This document shows, piece after piece, positions 23,595 to 33,112 of a stretch of DNA of 64,000 nt (position 1 is the stretch's first letter; every line of letters begins with the position of its first letter). The position numbers were made by a program, and so were the translations under genes. The DNA lies in NCBI GenBank assembly GCA_934462705.1, contig CAKSIH010000002.1, forward strand, positions 117,807 through 181,806. Direction: 5' to 3'. The DNA is from an uncultured Eubacteriales bacterium. Lineage in GTDB: Bacteria; Bacillota; Clostridia; Oscillospirales; Acutalibacteraceae. The notes under the pieces are model-generated. The model saw nothing but the letters and a program-made list of their open reading frames with translations, searched no databases and was not told where the DNA came from.

Positions 23595-24956
23595 TTAAAA
23601 TTTTAATCCTCCGGGTCCACCAAGTCCTGGCAATTTTAAACCAGGAAATCTCTTTTTTAATTTGCCATTTTTTCCTGTAAATTGTTTCATTACTTTTTGC
23701 ATTTGGCTAAACCTTTTTAAAAGTGAATTTACATCTTCAACTTTCATTCCAGAACCTGCGGCAATTCTTTTTTTACGAGATGCATTTATTATATCGGGGG
23801 CTTCTCTTTCTTGACTTGTCATAGATAAAACAATCGCACAAAGCCTGTCTATTTGCTTTTCATCTATGTCAAGATCACCGACTTTTTGACTTATTCCTGG
23901 AAGCTTAGAAAGTATAGACTTCATTGATCCCATCTTTTTTAGTTGTTCCATTTGAGAGAGAAGATCATTTAGGTCAAATTTGTTCTTTATGAGTTTATTT
24001 GCCATTTTTTCTGCTTTTTCATAATCAAGCTTCTTTTCCGCTTGTTCTATTAAGCTTAGCATATCACCCATACCAAGTATTCTAGACGCCATTCTGTCGG
24101 GATGGAAAGCTTCCAAATCGTCCAGCTTTTCTCCTGTTCCAATAAATTTTATTGGCTTACCTGTAACTTCTTTTACGGATAATGCGGCACCGCCTCTCGT
24201 ATCACCATCGAGCTTTGTGAGAATAACTCCTGTTACGTTTAAAAGCTCATTAAAAGATTTAGCTACATTTACAGCATCTTGACCAGTCATTGAATCTACA
24301 ACTAGCAATATTTCTTGTGGATTTATGTCATTCTTTATATTTTTTAATTCATCCATAAGAACTTCATCGATATGCAAACGACCGGCTGTGTCTAAAATTA
24401 TAATGTCATTGCCATGATCCTTTGCATGTTTTAATGCTTCCCTTGCAATCTTAATTGGATTTTCTTTTCCCATTTCAAAACAGGGCACACAAGCCTGAGA
24501 TGCAACCACTTGTAACTGCTTTATGGCTGCAGGTCTGTATACATCACAAGCAACCAAAAGAGGTCTATGCCCTTTTTTCTTTTGCATTAAAGCAAGCTTT
24601 CCAGCATGAGTTGTTTTACCGGAACCTTGAAGACCACACAACATTATTATAGTTGGGAAAGTAGATGAAGTATTTATTCTAGATTCATCTGTTCCCATTA
24701 AAGAAACCAATTCTTCATTTACTATTTTAATGACCATTTGAGCGGGAGTTAAACTTTGCATGACTTCTTCTCCAACGGCTCTATCTATAACTTTTTGTGT
24801 AAAGTCTTTCGCAACTTTATAATTTACGTCTGCTTCAAGAAGAGCAAGGCGCACTTCACGCATAGCATCTTTTACGTCTTTTTCAGACAATTTTCCTTTT
24901 GACCTAAGTTTTTTAAATGCTGATGTCAATTTTTCAGAAAGACCTTCAAAAGCCAT
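23595..24956 (-). CDS. ffh: Signal recognition particle protein Ffh (SRP54)
   Basis: Ffh binds signal sequences and 4.5S/6S scRNA and docks with FtsY for co-translational membrane targeting. The 453-residue protein has the N domain (MAFEGLSEKLTSAFKKLRSK), G domain with P-loop GLQGSGKTTHAGKLA near residues 108-122, DTAGR near 190, TKLDGDTRGGAALS near 246, and the methionine-rich M domain (GSGMKVEDVNSLLKRF, QMQKVMKQF) ending in Gly/Pro/Leu-rich GLGGPGG. It lies 15 bases downstream of ylxM. Confidence 0.97.
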   Translation of the reverse strand: MAFEGLSEKLTSAFKKLRSKGKLSEKDVKDAMREVRLALLEADVNYKVAKDFTQKVIDRAVGEEVMQSLTPAQMVIKIVNEELVSLMGTDESRINTSSTFPTIIMLCGLQGSGKTTHAGKLALMQKKKGHRPLLVACDVYRPAAIKQLQVVASQACVPCFEMGKENPIKIAREALKHAKDHGNDIIILDTAGRLHIDEVLMDELKNIKNDINPQEILLVVDSMTGQDAVNVAKSFNELLNVTGVILTKLDGDTRGGAALSVKEVTGKPIKFIGTGEKLDDLEAFHPDRMASRILGMGDMLSLIEQAEKKLDYEKAEKMANKLIKNKFDLNDLLSQMEQLKKMGSMKSILSKLPGISQKVGDLDIDEKQIDRLCAIVLSMTSQEREAPDIINASRKKRIAAGSGMKVEDVNSLLKRFSQMQKVMKQFTGKNGKLKKRFPGLKLPGLGGPGGLKF

Positions 24957-24971
24957 TTTATCACTCCCTGA

Positions 24972-25328
24972 TTATTCTTCTAAAAGAGATTTTGCATGGT
25001 TAATTATAATCGATAAAAGGTCTTGAACATTTCGATTATTATATTCCAATTCCTTTAACTTTATAGCGATGTTAACTATCATTTCAAGCTTATTTGTCAT
25101 AATTTGAAATTTATTAAATAAATTAAGCTTTTCTTCCATAAAGACAAGTTGATTTTCAGCCCTTTTTATAGTGTCACGAACGCCCTGTTTTGTTATGCCT
25201 TGATTTTGAGCAATTTCAGAAAGTGACAAATCATCATTGTAATAAAGTTCAGCTGCTTCGCGTTGTTTTTCAGAAAGAATATCACCATAAAAGTCGAGAA
25301 GACTTGACACATTTAAATTTTTATGCAT
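24972..25328 (-). CDS. ylxM: YlxM-type helix-turn-helix protein (UPF0122)
   Basis: The 118-residue protein has a sigma-region-4-like HTH: SEKQREAAELYYNDDLSLSE followed by QGITKQGVRDTIKRAENQL (residues 18-62). YlxM precedes ffh in most Firmicutes and is thought to influence the SRP pathway; the precise role is not settled. It is the first gene of the SRP operon, with a consensus promoter upstream. Confidence 0.9.
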   Translation of the reverse strand: MHKNLNVSSLLDFYGDILSEKQREAAELYYNDDLSLSEIAQNQGITKQGVRDTIKRAENQLVFMEEKLNLFNKFQIMTNKLEMIVNIAIKLKELEYNNRNVQDLLSIIINHAKSLLEE

Positions 25329-25384
25329 AAATAAAAATCAACCTTTATCTGTGAGTAAAGTTTATACCTTCACTTAATATGATA

Positions 25385-25413
25385 ATTATATCTTATGAAG
25401 AACAATTTGTCAA
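25385..25413 (-). promoter_or_regulatory. Consensus promoter of the ylxM-ffh operon
   Basis: On the minus strand TTGACA (25408-25413), a 17-base spacer and TATAAT (25385-25390) match consensus exactly, 57 bases upstream of ylxM. Confidence 0.75.
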
Positions 25414-25450
25414 GACCATTTTTATAAACCCTATTTTTTAGTGATTTATG

Positions 25451-25479
25451 TTGACAGATAAAATCTTTTGTAATAAAAT
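25451..25479 (+). promoter_or_regulatory. Sigma-A promoter of the rhamnose/polysaccharide operon
   Basis: TTGACA (25451-25456), a 17-base spacer and TAAAAT (25474-25479) lie 44 bases before the first glycosyltransferase. Confidence 0.7.
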
Positions 25480-25522
25480 TTTATTTGAGTTTAATTTAAT
25501 AAAAAGAAAGAGCCTGTGAAAA

Positions 25523-26281
25523 ATGAGTAAACTGACTATTAGCATTGTAACTTATAATAATGAAAAGGAAATTTTAAATGTTTTAGAAAGCATTTATAAA
25601 AATACGGTTGACTTAGATTTTGAAATTTTTGTTATAGATAATAATTCATCAGATAAAACAGTACGTCTTATTTACAACAATTATCCGAGTGTAAAAGTAA
25701 TAGAACAGCCAAGTAACAATGGGTTTGGGCGTTCACATAATTATATTTTAAATAGAATACATTCCAAGTATCATGCTATTATTAATCCTGACATAACTTT
25801 TAATGGAAATATGTTAAAAAAAATGGCTGATTATATGGATGTTAATGAAGATGTCGTTTTGTTAACACCTAAGGTACTAAATCTGGATGGTACAATTCAA
25901 AGGCTGCCGAGAAGAAAGCCAACATTAAAATATTTAATAAGCGGAAGGCTTGAACGTTATAGCAAAAGGTTTAAAGAAATACGAGATGAATACACTATGA
26001 CCGGGGTGGATTTTAAAGAACCAGTCGAGGTGGATTTTTGTACTGGCTGTTTTATGTTCATAAGAACCGAGGTTTTAAAAAATTTAAATGGATTTGATGA
26101 TAGCTTTTTCATGTATTTTGAAGATGTAGATTTAACCAAAAGAGCAAAAAAATATGGAAAAACTATAATTTACCCTGATGCTAAAGTATACCATAGCTGG
26201 AGCAGAGAGAGCTTTCAAAAAGTTAAATGTTTTTTTATACATGTTTCATCTATGTTCAAGTATTTTTATAAATGGAGGTAA
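25523..26281 (+). CDS. Family 2 glycosyltransferase (rhamnosyltransferase-like)
   Basis: This 252-residue GT-A fold enzyme has LTISIVTYNNEKEIL at the N-terminus, FVIDNNSSDKT near residue 37 (nucleotide binding), INPDITFNGNML near 90 (DxD-like metal site) and the GT2 acceptor segment FFMYFEDVDLTKRAKK near 194-209. This layout is that of WbbL-type rhamnosyltransferases. As first gene of the rml operon it probably adds rhamnose from dTDP-L-rhamnose to a lipid-linked surface glycan at the inner membrane face (inference). RmlA follows after 9 bases. Confidence 0.85.
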   Translation: MSKLTISIVTYNNEKEILNVLESIYKNTVDLDFEIFVIDNNSSDKTVRLIYNNYPSVKVIEQPSNNGFGRSHNYILNRIHSKYHAIINPDITFNGNMLKKMADYMDVNEDVVLLTPKVLNLDGTIQRLPRRKPTLKYLISGRLERYSKRFKEIRDEYTMTGVDFKEPVEVDFCTGCFMFIRTEVLKNLNGFDDSFFMYFEDVDLTKRAKKYGKTIIYPDAKVYHSWSRESFQKVKCFFIHVSSMFKYFYKWR

Positions 26282-26290
26282 TTTATTTTT

Positions 26291-27160
26291 ATGAAAGGCA
26301 TTATTTTAGCAGGTGGAGCTGGAACAAGACTTTATCCATCTACAATATCAGTATCAAAGCAAATTTTAACTGTGTATGACAAACCGATGATCTATTACCC
26401 ACTTTCGACGCTTATGTTGGCAGGTATAAAGGACGTTTTAATCATTTCCACGCCAAGAGACTTACCCTTTTATGAATCGCTTTTTGGCAGTGGTGAAGAC
26501 CTCGGGATGCATTTTGAATATGCGATTCAAGAAAAGCCAAGAGGGCTTGCAGAGGCATTTATTTTAGGCGCAAATTTCATTGGAAACGACAACGTTTGCC
26601 TCGTTTTGGGAGATAATATTTTTTATGGGTATGGCTTTTCAGAAAGACTTGAAAATGCATCGCAAAGGAAGGAAGGCGCCACAATTTTTGGGTACCATGT
26701 AAGTAATCCAACGGAATTTGGTGTGGTTGAATTTGATGAAAATTGGAATGTTTTATCTATAGAGGAAAAACCGCAAATGCCAAAATCAAGTTATGCTGTG
26801 CCAGGCTTATATTTTTATGATAGTAATGTTGTTGAGATTGCAAAGAATGTGAAACCTTCTGCAAGGGGAGAACTTGAGATAACCTCAATAAATAATGAAT
26901 ATCTAAAAAGAAAGCAATTAAAAGTGGAGCTTTTTGGAAGAGGGATGGCATGGCTCGACACAGGAACACATAGGTCGATGCTTGCAGCAGCAAATTTTGT
27001 TGAGGCAGTTCAAACAAGGCAAGGACTATATGTTTCTTGTATTGAGGAGATAGCTTATAGAAAGGGTTTTATAGGTAGAGAAAAGTTGTTGCGCTTTGCC
27101 GATAAATTAAAAAAAACGGAGTATGGCCAGTATTTATATAAGGTAGCAGAAGATAATTGA
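26291..27160 (+). CDS. rmlA: Glucose-1-phosphate thymidylyltransferase
   Basis: RmlA makes dTDP-glucose from dTTP and glucose-1-phosphate, the first step of dTDP-L-rhamnose synthesis. The 289-residue protein has MKGIILAGGAGTRLYPST, SKQILTVYDKPMIYYPLSTL, YAIQEKPRGLAEAF near 77 and LGDNIFYG near 108. Glucose-1-phosphate comes from the phosphoglucomutase and glycogen phosphorylase encoded earlier in this window. It is second in the operon. Confidence 0.97.
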   Translation: MKGIILAGGAGTRLYPSTISVSKQILTVYDKPMIYYPLSTLMLAGIKDVLIISTPRDLPFYESLFGSGEDLGMHFEYAIQEKPRGLAEAFILGANFIGNDNVCLVLGDNIFYGYGFSERLENASQRKEGATIFGYHVSNPTEFGVVEFDENWNVLSIEEKPQMPKSSYAVPGLYFYDSNVVEIAKNVKPSARGELEITSINNEYLKRKQLKVELFGRGMAWLDTGTHRSMLAAANFVEAVQTRQGLYVSCIEEIAYRKGFIGREKLLRFADKLKKTEYGQYLYKVAEDN

Positions 27161-27175
27161 TGGTGGGGTGCAATT

Positions 27176-28057
27176 ATGAAAATTTTAGTAAGTGGAGCAA
27201 ATGGTCAGCTTGGGAATGAACTAATTAGCATACTAAAAAACGGCAAAAGTGAAATAGGAAATATTGGTTCTTCCTATGTAAATTGTGAGATAATAGCTGC
27301 GGATATAGGCACTTTTGATATAACAAACCAGGCAATGATTGAAAATTTTCTTACTTCTCATAAACCGGACGTTATTATTAACTGCGCAGCGATGACAAAT
27401 GTTGACGGTTGTGAAACAAATGAAAAAACAGCAATGAAAGTAAATGCATTAGGGCCTAGAAATTTGGCAATTGCATGTAATAATGCAGGTATAAAACTTG
27501 TGCATATTTCAACGGATTACGTATTTGATGGAGCTGCCAAAGTTCCCTATAGAGAATGGGATTTATGTAATCCACAGAGTATATATGGAAAATCTAAGTA
27601 TATGGGTGAAGAATTTGTAAGGCAGCTTTGTAAAAAGTATTTTATTATTAGAACCGCTTGGCTATATGGTTATGTAGGAAAAAATTTTGTTAAAACGATG
27701 TTGAAACTTGGCAATGAAAAAAGTGAAATTAAGGTTGTTAATGATCAACTTGGAAATCCAACTAATGCAAATGATTTGGCTTATCACATTTTAAAAATAG
27801 CAGAAACAGAAAATTATGGGACCTATCATTGTACAGGTGTTGGTGAAGTTTCGTGGTGCACTTTTGCAAAAAAAATAATGGAATACGCAAAACTCTCTTG
27901 TAAGGTAATTCCTTGCACAACAGAAGAATTTCCAACACCTGCAAAACGTCCGGCCTTTTCATCTCTTGATAATTTAATGTTAAAAAGTACGGTTGGAGAT
28001 GAAATGAGACCGTGGGACGAAGCTTTAGAAATGTATATTAAAAACTTGGAGGGCTAG
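27176..28057 (+). CDS. rmlD: dTDP-4-dehydrorhamnose reductase
   Basis: RmlD reduces dTDP-4-keto-L-rhamnose to dTDP-L-rhamnose with NAD(P)H. The 293-residue extended SDR has the cofactor motif VSGANGQLGNEL near residue 4, the catalytic HISTDYVFDG, and YGKSKYMGE with the Tyr/Lys pair near residues 138-146. It is followed by rmlB after 2 bases. The gene order A-D-B-C here differs from the common rmlACBD or rmlBDAC orders. Confidence 0.96.
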   Translation: MKILVSGANGQLGNELISILKNGKSEIGNIGSSYVNCEIIAADIGTFDITNQAMIENFLTSHKPDVIINCAAMTNVDGCETNEKTAMKVNALGPRNLAIACNNAGIKLVHISTDYVFDGAAKVPYREWDLCNPQSIYGKSKYMGEEFVRQLCKKYFIIRTAWLYGYVGKNFVKTMLKLGNEKSEIKVVNDQLGNPTNANDLAYHILKIAETENYGTYHCTGVGEVSWCTFAKKIMEYAKLSCKVIPCTTEEFPTPAKRPAFSSLDNLMLKSTVGDEMRPWDEALEMYIKNLEG

Positions 28058-28059
28058 AA

Positions 28060-29118
28060 TTGAAAACGTATTTGGTTACTGGTGGAGCCGGATTTATTGG
28101 CTCGAATTTTGTGCATTACATGCTAAAAAAATATGACGATATTAAAATAATTAATGTTGATAGCTTAACTTATGCAGGTAATCTTGAAAATTTAAAATGT
28201 GTAGAGAAAAATGAAAATTATTCTTTTATTCACGCAGATATATGCGACAAAGAAGCCATAACTAAAATTTTTGAAAAAAATAATGTGGATTATGTTGTAA
28301 ATTTTGCGGCTGAAAGTCATGTAGATAGAAGCATAAAGATGCCAGAGGTTTTTGTAAACACCAATGTTAAGGGGACTGTAAATCTTTTGAATATAGCAAA
28401 GGAGTTTTGGACTGTTGGTGATGATAAATATAAAAAAGGGTGTAAATTTCTACAAGTTTCTACAGATGAAGTTTATGGATCACTTGGCAAAGACGGCTAT
28501 TTTATGGAAACAACTCCGCTTAATCCTCACAGTCCCTACTCTGCAAGCAAGGCTTCTGCGGATATGCTTGTAAAAGCATATTTTGATACATTTAAGTTTC
28601 CTATAAATATAACTCGTTGTTCAAATAACTATGGTCCATATCAGTTCCCTGAAAAGTTAATTCCGCTCATTATTAACAATGCTTTAAACCACAAAGATCT
28701 ACCTGTATATGGGGATGGACTTAATATTAGAGATTGGCTTTTTGTTGAGGATCATTGCAAGGCGATAGATATGGTTATAAATGATGGCGTTTTGGGCGAA
28801 GTATATAACGTCGGTGGGCATAATGAGAGAACCAACATAACCATTGTTAAAACAATAATTGAATACATTAATGAAAATGTTGATAGCTCGGTGAACGAAT
28901 CTTTAATAAAGTATGTTGAGGACAGAAAGGGTCATGACAAGCGCTATGGGATAGATCCTGAAAAGATAAAAAGAGATTTAGGATGGTATCCGGAGACACC
29001 ATTCGAGGTTGGAATAAAGAAAACTATTAAGTGGTATCTTGATAATAAGGAATGGATGAAAAATGTAACTAGCGGTCAATATCAAGAGTATTATGATAAA
29101 ATGTACGGTGATAAATGA
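28060..29118 (+). CDS. rmlB: dTDP-glucose 4,6-dehydratase
   Basis: RmlB converts dTDP-glucose to dTDP-4-keto-6-deoxyglucose using bound NAD. The 352-residue protein has YLVTGGAGFIGSNFVHYML at the N-terminus, NFAAESHVDRSI near residue 82, QVSTDEVYGSLG near 129 and catalytic YSASKASADML near 159. It starts with TTG at 28060 after GGAGGG and overlaps the next glycosyltransferase by 4 bases. Confidence 0.97.
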   Translation: MKTYLVTGGAGFIGSNFVHYMLKKYDDIKIINVDSLTYAGNLENLKCVEKNENYSFIHADICDKEAITKIFEKNNVDYVVNFAAESHVDRSIKMPEVFVNTNVKGTVNLLNIAKEFWTVGDDKYKKGCKFLQVSTDEVYGSLGKDGYFMETTPLNPHSPYSASKASADMLVKAYFDTFKFPINITRCSNNYGPYQFPEKLIPLIINNALNHKDLPVYGDGLNIRDWLFVEDHCKAIDMVINDGVLGEVYNVGGHNERTNITIVKTIIEYINENVDSSVNESLIKYVEDRKGHDKRYGIDPEKIKRDLGWYPETPFEVGIKKTIKWYLDNKEWMKNVTSGQYQEYYDKMYGDK

Positions 29119-30086
29119 TGTTTAAAATATCTGTAGCAATGGCTGTATATAATGGAGAAAAGTATATTGAAAAACAACTTATCTCAATTTTAAATCAGAC
29201 AAGGCTGCCGGATGAAGTTATTATATGTGACGATTGTTCAAAAGATAAAACGGTTGATATTGTTAAAAATTTTATAGATAGACATAGTTTATCAAATTGG
29301 AAACTTTATATCAACAAAAGAAATGTTGGTTTTTCTAGAAACTTTTATGATTCCATAAAAAAAACAACTGGGGATATAATTTTTCTTTGCGATCAAGACG
29401 ATGTTTGGCATGAAGATAAAATAAAAAAAATGGAGAAGATTTTTGTTGCAAATAAGAAAATTAAGGCCTTGGTTTCATCTTTTAACTTAATAAATGAGAA
29501 TGGAATGGGTATAAATATAAAATTGAGCAATAAAAAGTCAAATAACAATATTATAAAATACAAGGTAAAAAGCAAATTAGAAAAGGTTTCAAAAGATACA
29601 ATATTTTTGTATAATATTTCTCCTGGTTGCACGATGGCATTTACGAAAGATATAAAAGATATTTATTTGAAAAATACAGATTGTAATTGCATTCACGATT
29701 GGGAAATAAGTATGGTAGCTGCTTTGTTTGATGGACTTTATTATTTAGATTTACCGCTTATGGATTATAGAATACATTCGAATAATGCAGTAGGTCTAGG
29801 TGGAATACTTGAAAACTCCGGGAGGAAAAAGGCATTAAATAGAGAATATAGAGAAAAAAATGCCGAGAGAGTTTACATGTATTTGTCAGCATTCAAAAAA
29901 TGTTATAATAGATATATTCAGGATTTAAAAATAGATAGGCACATAAAGTTCACCAAAGAAAGGCTTAGGGCTTTAAAGAGCAGAAATTTATTTAGGGTTT
30001 TATGTTTATACAGATATTTTAATAGTTACAAAAAAAGTGTTACTTTTAAAGGTAGAATGGCAGATATAATTTGCATTTTAAAATAA
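29115..30086 (+). CDS. Family 2 glycosyltransferase
   Basis: This 323-residue enzyme starts FKISVAMAVYNGEKYIEKQL, with PDEVIICDDCSKDKTVDIV near residue 33 and FLCDQDDVWHEDKIKKME near 92 (DxDD metal site). The C-terminal segment SPGCTMAFTKDI and CIHDWEISMVAA is typical of rhamnosyltransferases that extend surface glycans. It overlaps rmlB by 4 bases (start at 29115 or 29118). Donor and acceptor cannot be told from sequence; dTDP-rhamnose is likely from context. Confidence 0.83.
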   Translation: MMFKISVAMAVYNGEKYIEKQLISILNQTRLPDEVIICDDCSKDKTVDIVKNFIDRHSLSNWKLYINKRNVGFSRNFYDSIKKTTGDIIFLCDQDDVWHEDKIKKMEKIFVANKKIKALVSSFNLINENGMGINIKLSNKKSNNNIIKYKVKSKLEKVSKDTIFLYNISPGCTMAFTKDIKDIYLKNTDCNCIHDWEISMVAALFDGLYYLDLPLMDYRIHSNNAVGLGGILENSGRKKALNREYREKNAERVYMYLSAFKKCYNRYIQDLKIDRHIKFTKERLRALKSRNLFRVLCLYRYFNSYKKSVTFKGRMADIICILK

Positions 30087-30099
30087 GGTGGTATATTAA

Positions 30100-30666
30100 A
30101 TGTCAAAGTTTAATTTTATAAGGACAGATATTGATGGGATGTATATAATTGAACCCACTGTTTATGGGGACAATCGTGGGTACTTTATGGAAACTTATAA
30201 TTATGAAGAGTTTAAAGAAGCTGGCCTTGATATGGTTTTTGTTCAAGACAATCAATCAAAATCAAAGAAGGGTGTTTTGCGTGGACTTCATTTTCAAACA
30301 AAACATCCGCAAGGGAAATTAGTTAGAGTAATAAAGGGAAAGGTTTTTGATGTAGGAGTAGACTTAAGGCCAGGAAGCAAAACATTTGGAAAATGGGTTG
30401 GGGAAGTTTTAAGCGATGAGAATAAACGTCAACTTTATATCCCTGAGGGTTTTGCACATGGATTTATAGTTTTGTCAGATGAGGCTGAGTTTGTTTATAA
30501 GTGTACAGCTTTTTATGATCCTCAAAATGAGGGTGGAATTATTTGGAATGACGGAGACATAGGTATAAAATGGCCTATCGACTCAAGTATGGAAATTCTT
30601 TTATCAGATAAAGATAAAATTCAACAAACGTTCAAGGAATATGTTGATTCAATGGGAAAGATATAA
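30100..30666 (+). CDS. rmlC: dTDP-4-dehydrorhamnose 3,5-epimerase
   Basis: RmlC epimerises C3 and C5 of the 4-keto-6-deoxy sugar. The 188-residue cupin has PTVYGDNRGYFMETYN near residue 20, FVQDNQSKSKKGVLRGLHFQ near 46 with the catalytic His, and YIPEGFAHGFIVLSD near 115. It completes the four-step dTDP-L-rhamnose pathway in this operon and overlaps the next gene by one base. Confidence 0.97.
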   Translation: MSKFNFIRTDIDGMYIIEPTVYGDNRGYFMETYNYEEFKEAGLDMVFVQDNQSKSKKGVLRGLHFQTKHPQGKLVRVIKGKVFDVGVDLRPGSKTFGKWVGEVLSDENKRQLYIPEGFAHGFIVLSDEAEFVYKCTAFYDPQNEGGIIWNDGDIGIKWPIDSSMEILLSDKDKIQQTFKEYVDSMGKI

Positions 30667-31364
30667 TGAGTATTTCAGTTGCAATGGCGGTTTATAATGG
30701 TGAAAAACATGTTGAAGCTCAAGTTAACTCTATTTTGGATCAATTAAAAGATGGCGATGAAATAGTAATTTCATATGATGAGAGTACTGATAACACATAT
30801 AAAATTATTTTAGACTTACAGAAAAAAAATAATTGCATAAAAATTTTAAAGGGGCCCCAAAAAGGTGTAATAAAAAATTTTGAAAATGCAATTTTAAATT
30901 GTAAAAATCAGTATATTTTTTTATGTGATCAGGATGATATTTGGTTTAGCAATAAGGTAGAGGATGTTTTAAAAGAGTTTCAATATACTAAAGCAGATTT
31001 AGTTATTCATGATGCCTTAATAACTGATGCAAAACTGCGCGTAATTAAAGAATCTTTTTTTACAACTCAAAAGTGTAAGCCGGGATTTTTACGCAATATA
31101 ATAAAAAATTCCTATATTGGTTGCTGCATGGCGTTTAATCAAGAATTAAAGTCAAAAGTACTTCCGTTTCCGGAGTCTATCCCCATGCATGATCAGTGGA
31201 TTGGTATAATTGCAGAATTGAAAGGTAAAGTGAGTTTTTTAAAAATACCGTTGATGTATTATCGAAGACATAACAGAAATGTAACTTCAATTAAACATTC
31301 TGATATTATATCAATGATAAGGTATCGTATAGGGCTTGTAAAGGCAATTGTAAAAAACGCTTAA
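30666..31364 (+). CDS. Family 2 glycosyltransferase
   Basis: The 232-residue protein has SISVAMAVYNGEKHVEAQV, GDEIVISYDESTDNT near residue 31 and FLCDQDDIWFSNKVEDVL near 83. SYIGCCMAFNQEL and PMHDQWIGIIAEL follow. Its N-terminal half is clearly related to the glycosyltransferase at 29115-30086, so the two may be paralogues acting on successive sugars. ATG overlaps the rmlC stop (TAATG). Confidence 0.83.
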   Translation: MSISVAMAVYNGEKHVEAQVNSILDQLKDGDEIVISYDESTDNTYKIILDLQKKNNCIKILKGPQKGVIKNFENAILNCKNQYIFLCDQDDIWFSNKVEDVLKEFQYTKADLVIHDALITDAKLRVIKESFFTTQKCKPGFLRNIIKNSYIGCCMAFNQELKSKVLPFPESIPMHDQWIGIIAELKGKVSFLKIPLMYYRRHNRNVTSIKHSDIISMIRYRIGLVKAIVKNA

Positions 31365-31379
31365 GCAGGAGTTGTTTGT

Positions 31380-32777
31380 ATGCAAAGGGAAAGTTTTAAG
31401 CTGCTAATTTCTTCTCATTGTAGCATATTTGCTTCTATTATAGGAGCTACAGCATTTTTAGTGGCTTTTTTATTAAATGTAGGGTATTGTACTTTTTCTT
31501 CTTTTATAATGATTTTGAGTGGGATATTTTTGTATGTAATTTTTGTAAGGAAGAATAAAGATATTTTTAATAATCAAGCAATTTTTTCTGGTGTTTGGTT
31601 TTGCTCAATTGGTCTTGCTTTGTTAAGGCTAAACTTGAATCAAGTGCCATGGGAGAAAAAAACTTGGGCTTGTTTATTTATTGCGTATGTAGCATTTTTG
31701 TTTGGATATAGTATTTTAAATACGAGGAAAAATCATTATATAAGTTCAGTTAATGAAATAAAACAACCATCATTTTTTTTACTTATAATCTTAAACTTTA
31801 TCGTTGCAGTTATAGCTTTTATATCTGAAGTTGTAATTTTAGGCTATATTCCTGCTTTTTCGAATGACCAAACAGCATATGTTGCATTTTATGTAAGGGG
31901 AGTTCACTATTTTACAGTTAGTATAATACTTTTTGTACCTCTGTGTATTTTATATTTAAAAAAGTTTGCAAGTATGACTTCAAAACTTAAAATAATTTTA
32001 CTTGCACTTTGTTCTGTTATTGCGTTTGCAATTCCGGTGCTTATTGTGTCAAGGCAGATAGCACTTTTGCAGATAGTTTTATGCATTTTTGCGCTATATT
32101 ATAATGAGAATAAAGCGACACGTAAAAATTTTTTAGCGATTGCTGTGGTTATAGCAATTGGGCTATCAAATTGGGTTATAATATCAAATCTTAGAAATCA
32201 AAATAATGAGTATTTAAGGGAGGTCTTTGACGCACCGTCTGTGACACAAGAAGCCCCTCTTGAAAAGGAAGAAGAAAAAGAGTCTGAAGCATCATTTTCA
32301 AACAATGTGGCAGAGTGGCCAATGTGCATTTATCACCCATATATGTACATTAGCTTTAACTTTGACAATTTCAATTATTCTGTATCGAGAATAGACCGCT
32401 GTGCCAAAGGAATATATTCATTACATCCGATTGTTCACATGTCGCCGCTTATAAGGTTATACAATGAATATCCAATGTATGTTTATAATAAAATATATAA
32501 TACTTTTCCGATTATTTACCCGCCATATTACGATTTTGGAATTATAGGGATAGTCATATACATGGTTTTGATAGGTTTGCTTGCAAGGTTTTCTGCTATG
32601 TGGGATAAAAAAGACCCATTTTTACAGATGGTAAGTTACCTGATAAAGTTTGCATTGATGTTCAGTTTCTTTGCATCATTTTTTGCGAACACAGCATTTT
32701 TATTTTACATTGTGCTTTTGTTGATCATGGCATTTGCGAATAATTGGTTTAACAAGTTACAAACGCATAAAAAATAA
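31380..32777 (+). CDS. Wzy-like oligosaccharide repeat-unit polymerase
   Basis: The 465-residue membrane protein has about ten to eleven hydrophobic segments and one large extracytoplasmic loop (residues about 285-380) containing NYSVSRIDRC and LYNEYPMYVYNKIYNTFPII, as in O-antigen and capsule polymerases. Such enzymes join lipid-linked repeat units outside the membrane. It is last in the operon, followed by a perfect terminator. No Wzx-type flippase or chain-length regulator is in the operon. Polymerase rather than ligase is inferred from the rml context. Confidence 0.7.
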   Translation: MQRESFKLLISSHCSIFASIIGATAFLVAFLLNVGYCTFSSFIMILSGIFLYVIFVRKNKDIFNNQAIFSGVWFCSIGLALLRLNLNQVPWEKKTWACLFIAYVAFLFGYSILNTRKNHYISSVNEIKQPSFFLLIILNFIVAVIAFISEVVILGYIPAFSNDQTAYVAFYVRGVHYFTVSIILFVPLCILYLKKFASMTSKLKIILLALCSVIAFAIPVLIVSRQIALLQIVLCIFALYYNENKATRKNFLAIAVVIAIGLSNWVIISNLRNQNNEYLREVFDAPSVTQEAPLEKEEEKESEASFSNNVAEWPMCIYHPYMYISFNFDNFNYSVSRIDRCAKGIYSLHPIVHMSPLIRLYNEYPMYVYNKIYNTFPIIYPPYYDFGIIGIVIYMVLIGLLARFSAMWDKKDPFLQMVSYLIKFALMFSFFASFFANTAFLFYIVLLLIMAFANNWFNKLQTHKK

Positions 32778-32804
32778 AGACCGCAATTAATTGCGGTCTT
32801 TTGG
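32776..32804. terminator. Bidirectional terminator after the polysaccharide operon
   Basis: An 11-bp perfect stem (32776-32786 with 32791-32801) around TTAA with flanking A and T runs. It also ends the convergent gene at 32787. Confidence 0.85.
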
Positions 32805-33002
32805 TTTTATAATAACCCCTTGTTGGTCTGAAATACTAGAAGCTACCGGCTTAAAAAGCCCGCAAACTTTGCTGCACTGTAGCAAGGTTTTAAGTTTGCC
32901 ACTCCTTTTGCAGCTACCGCAGTAGGTTGCTTCATACTCACCATTAACTTTTATGTAATGTTGTATGTAGTATTTGCAGTTTCCGCATTCAAGCTTGTCC
33001 AT
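32787..33002 (-). CDS. Cys-rich small protein, probable zinc binder
   Basis: This 71-residue protein has CGNCKYY (residues 5-8 region) and CGSCKRSG, then LQCSKVCGLF, giving six cysteines in CxxC-like pairs that suggest metal binding. Its function is unknown. The start is the ATG at 33002 after GAGGGTG; the frame reaches 33035, but the ribosome site lies inside that extension. It diverges from a pair of small DNA-binding proteins, so it could be part of a small mobile or regulatory cassette (inference). Confidence 0.6.
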   Translation of the reverse strand: MDKLECGNCKYYIQHYIKVNGEYEATYCGSCKRSGKLKTLLQCSKVCGLFKPVASSISDQQGVIIKPKDRN

Positions 33003-33112
33003 TTCATCACCCTCTTTTCTTATTTTATAATACATTATATTACAATAAAATACAATATAAACTTTGAATATGTATTACTTTGTATAATAAAATAATACTA
33101 AGGTGATGCTAT

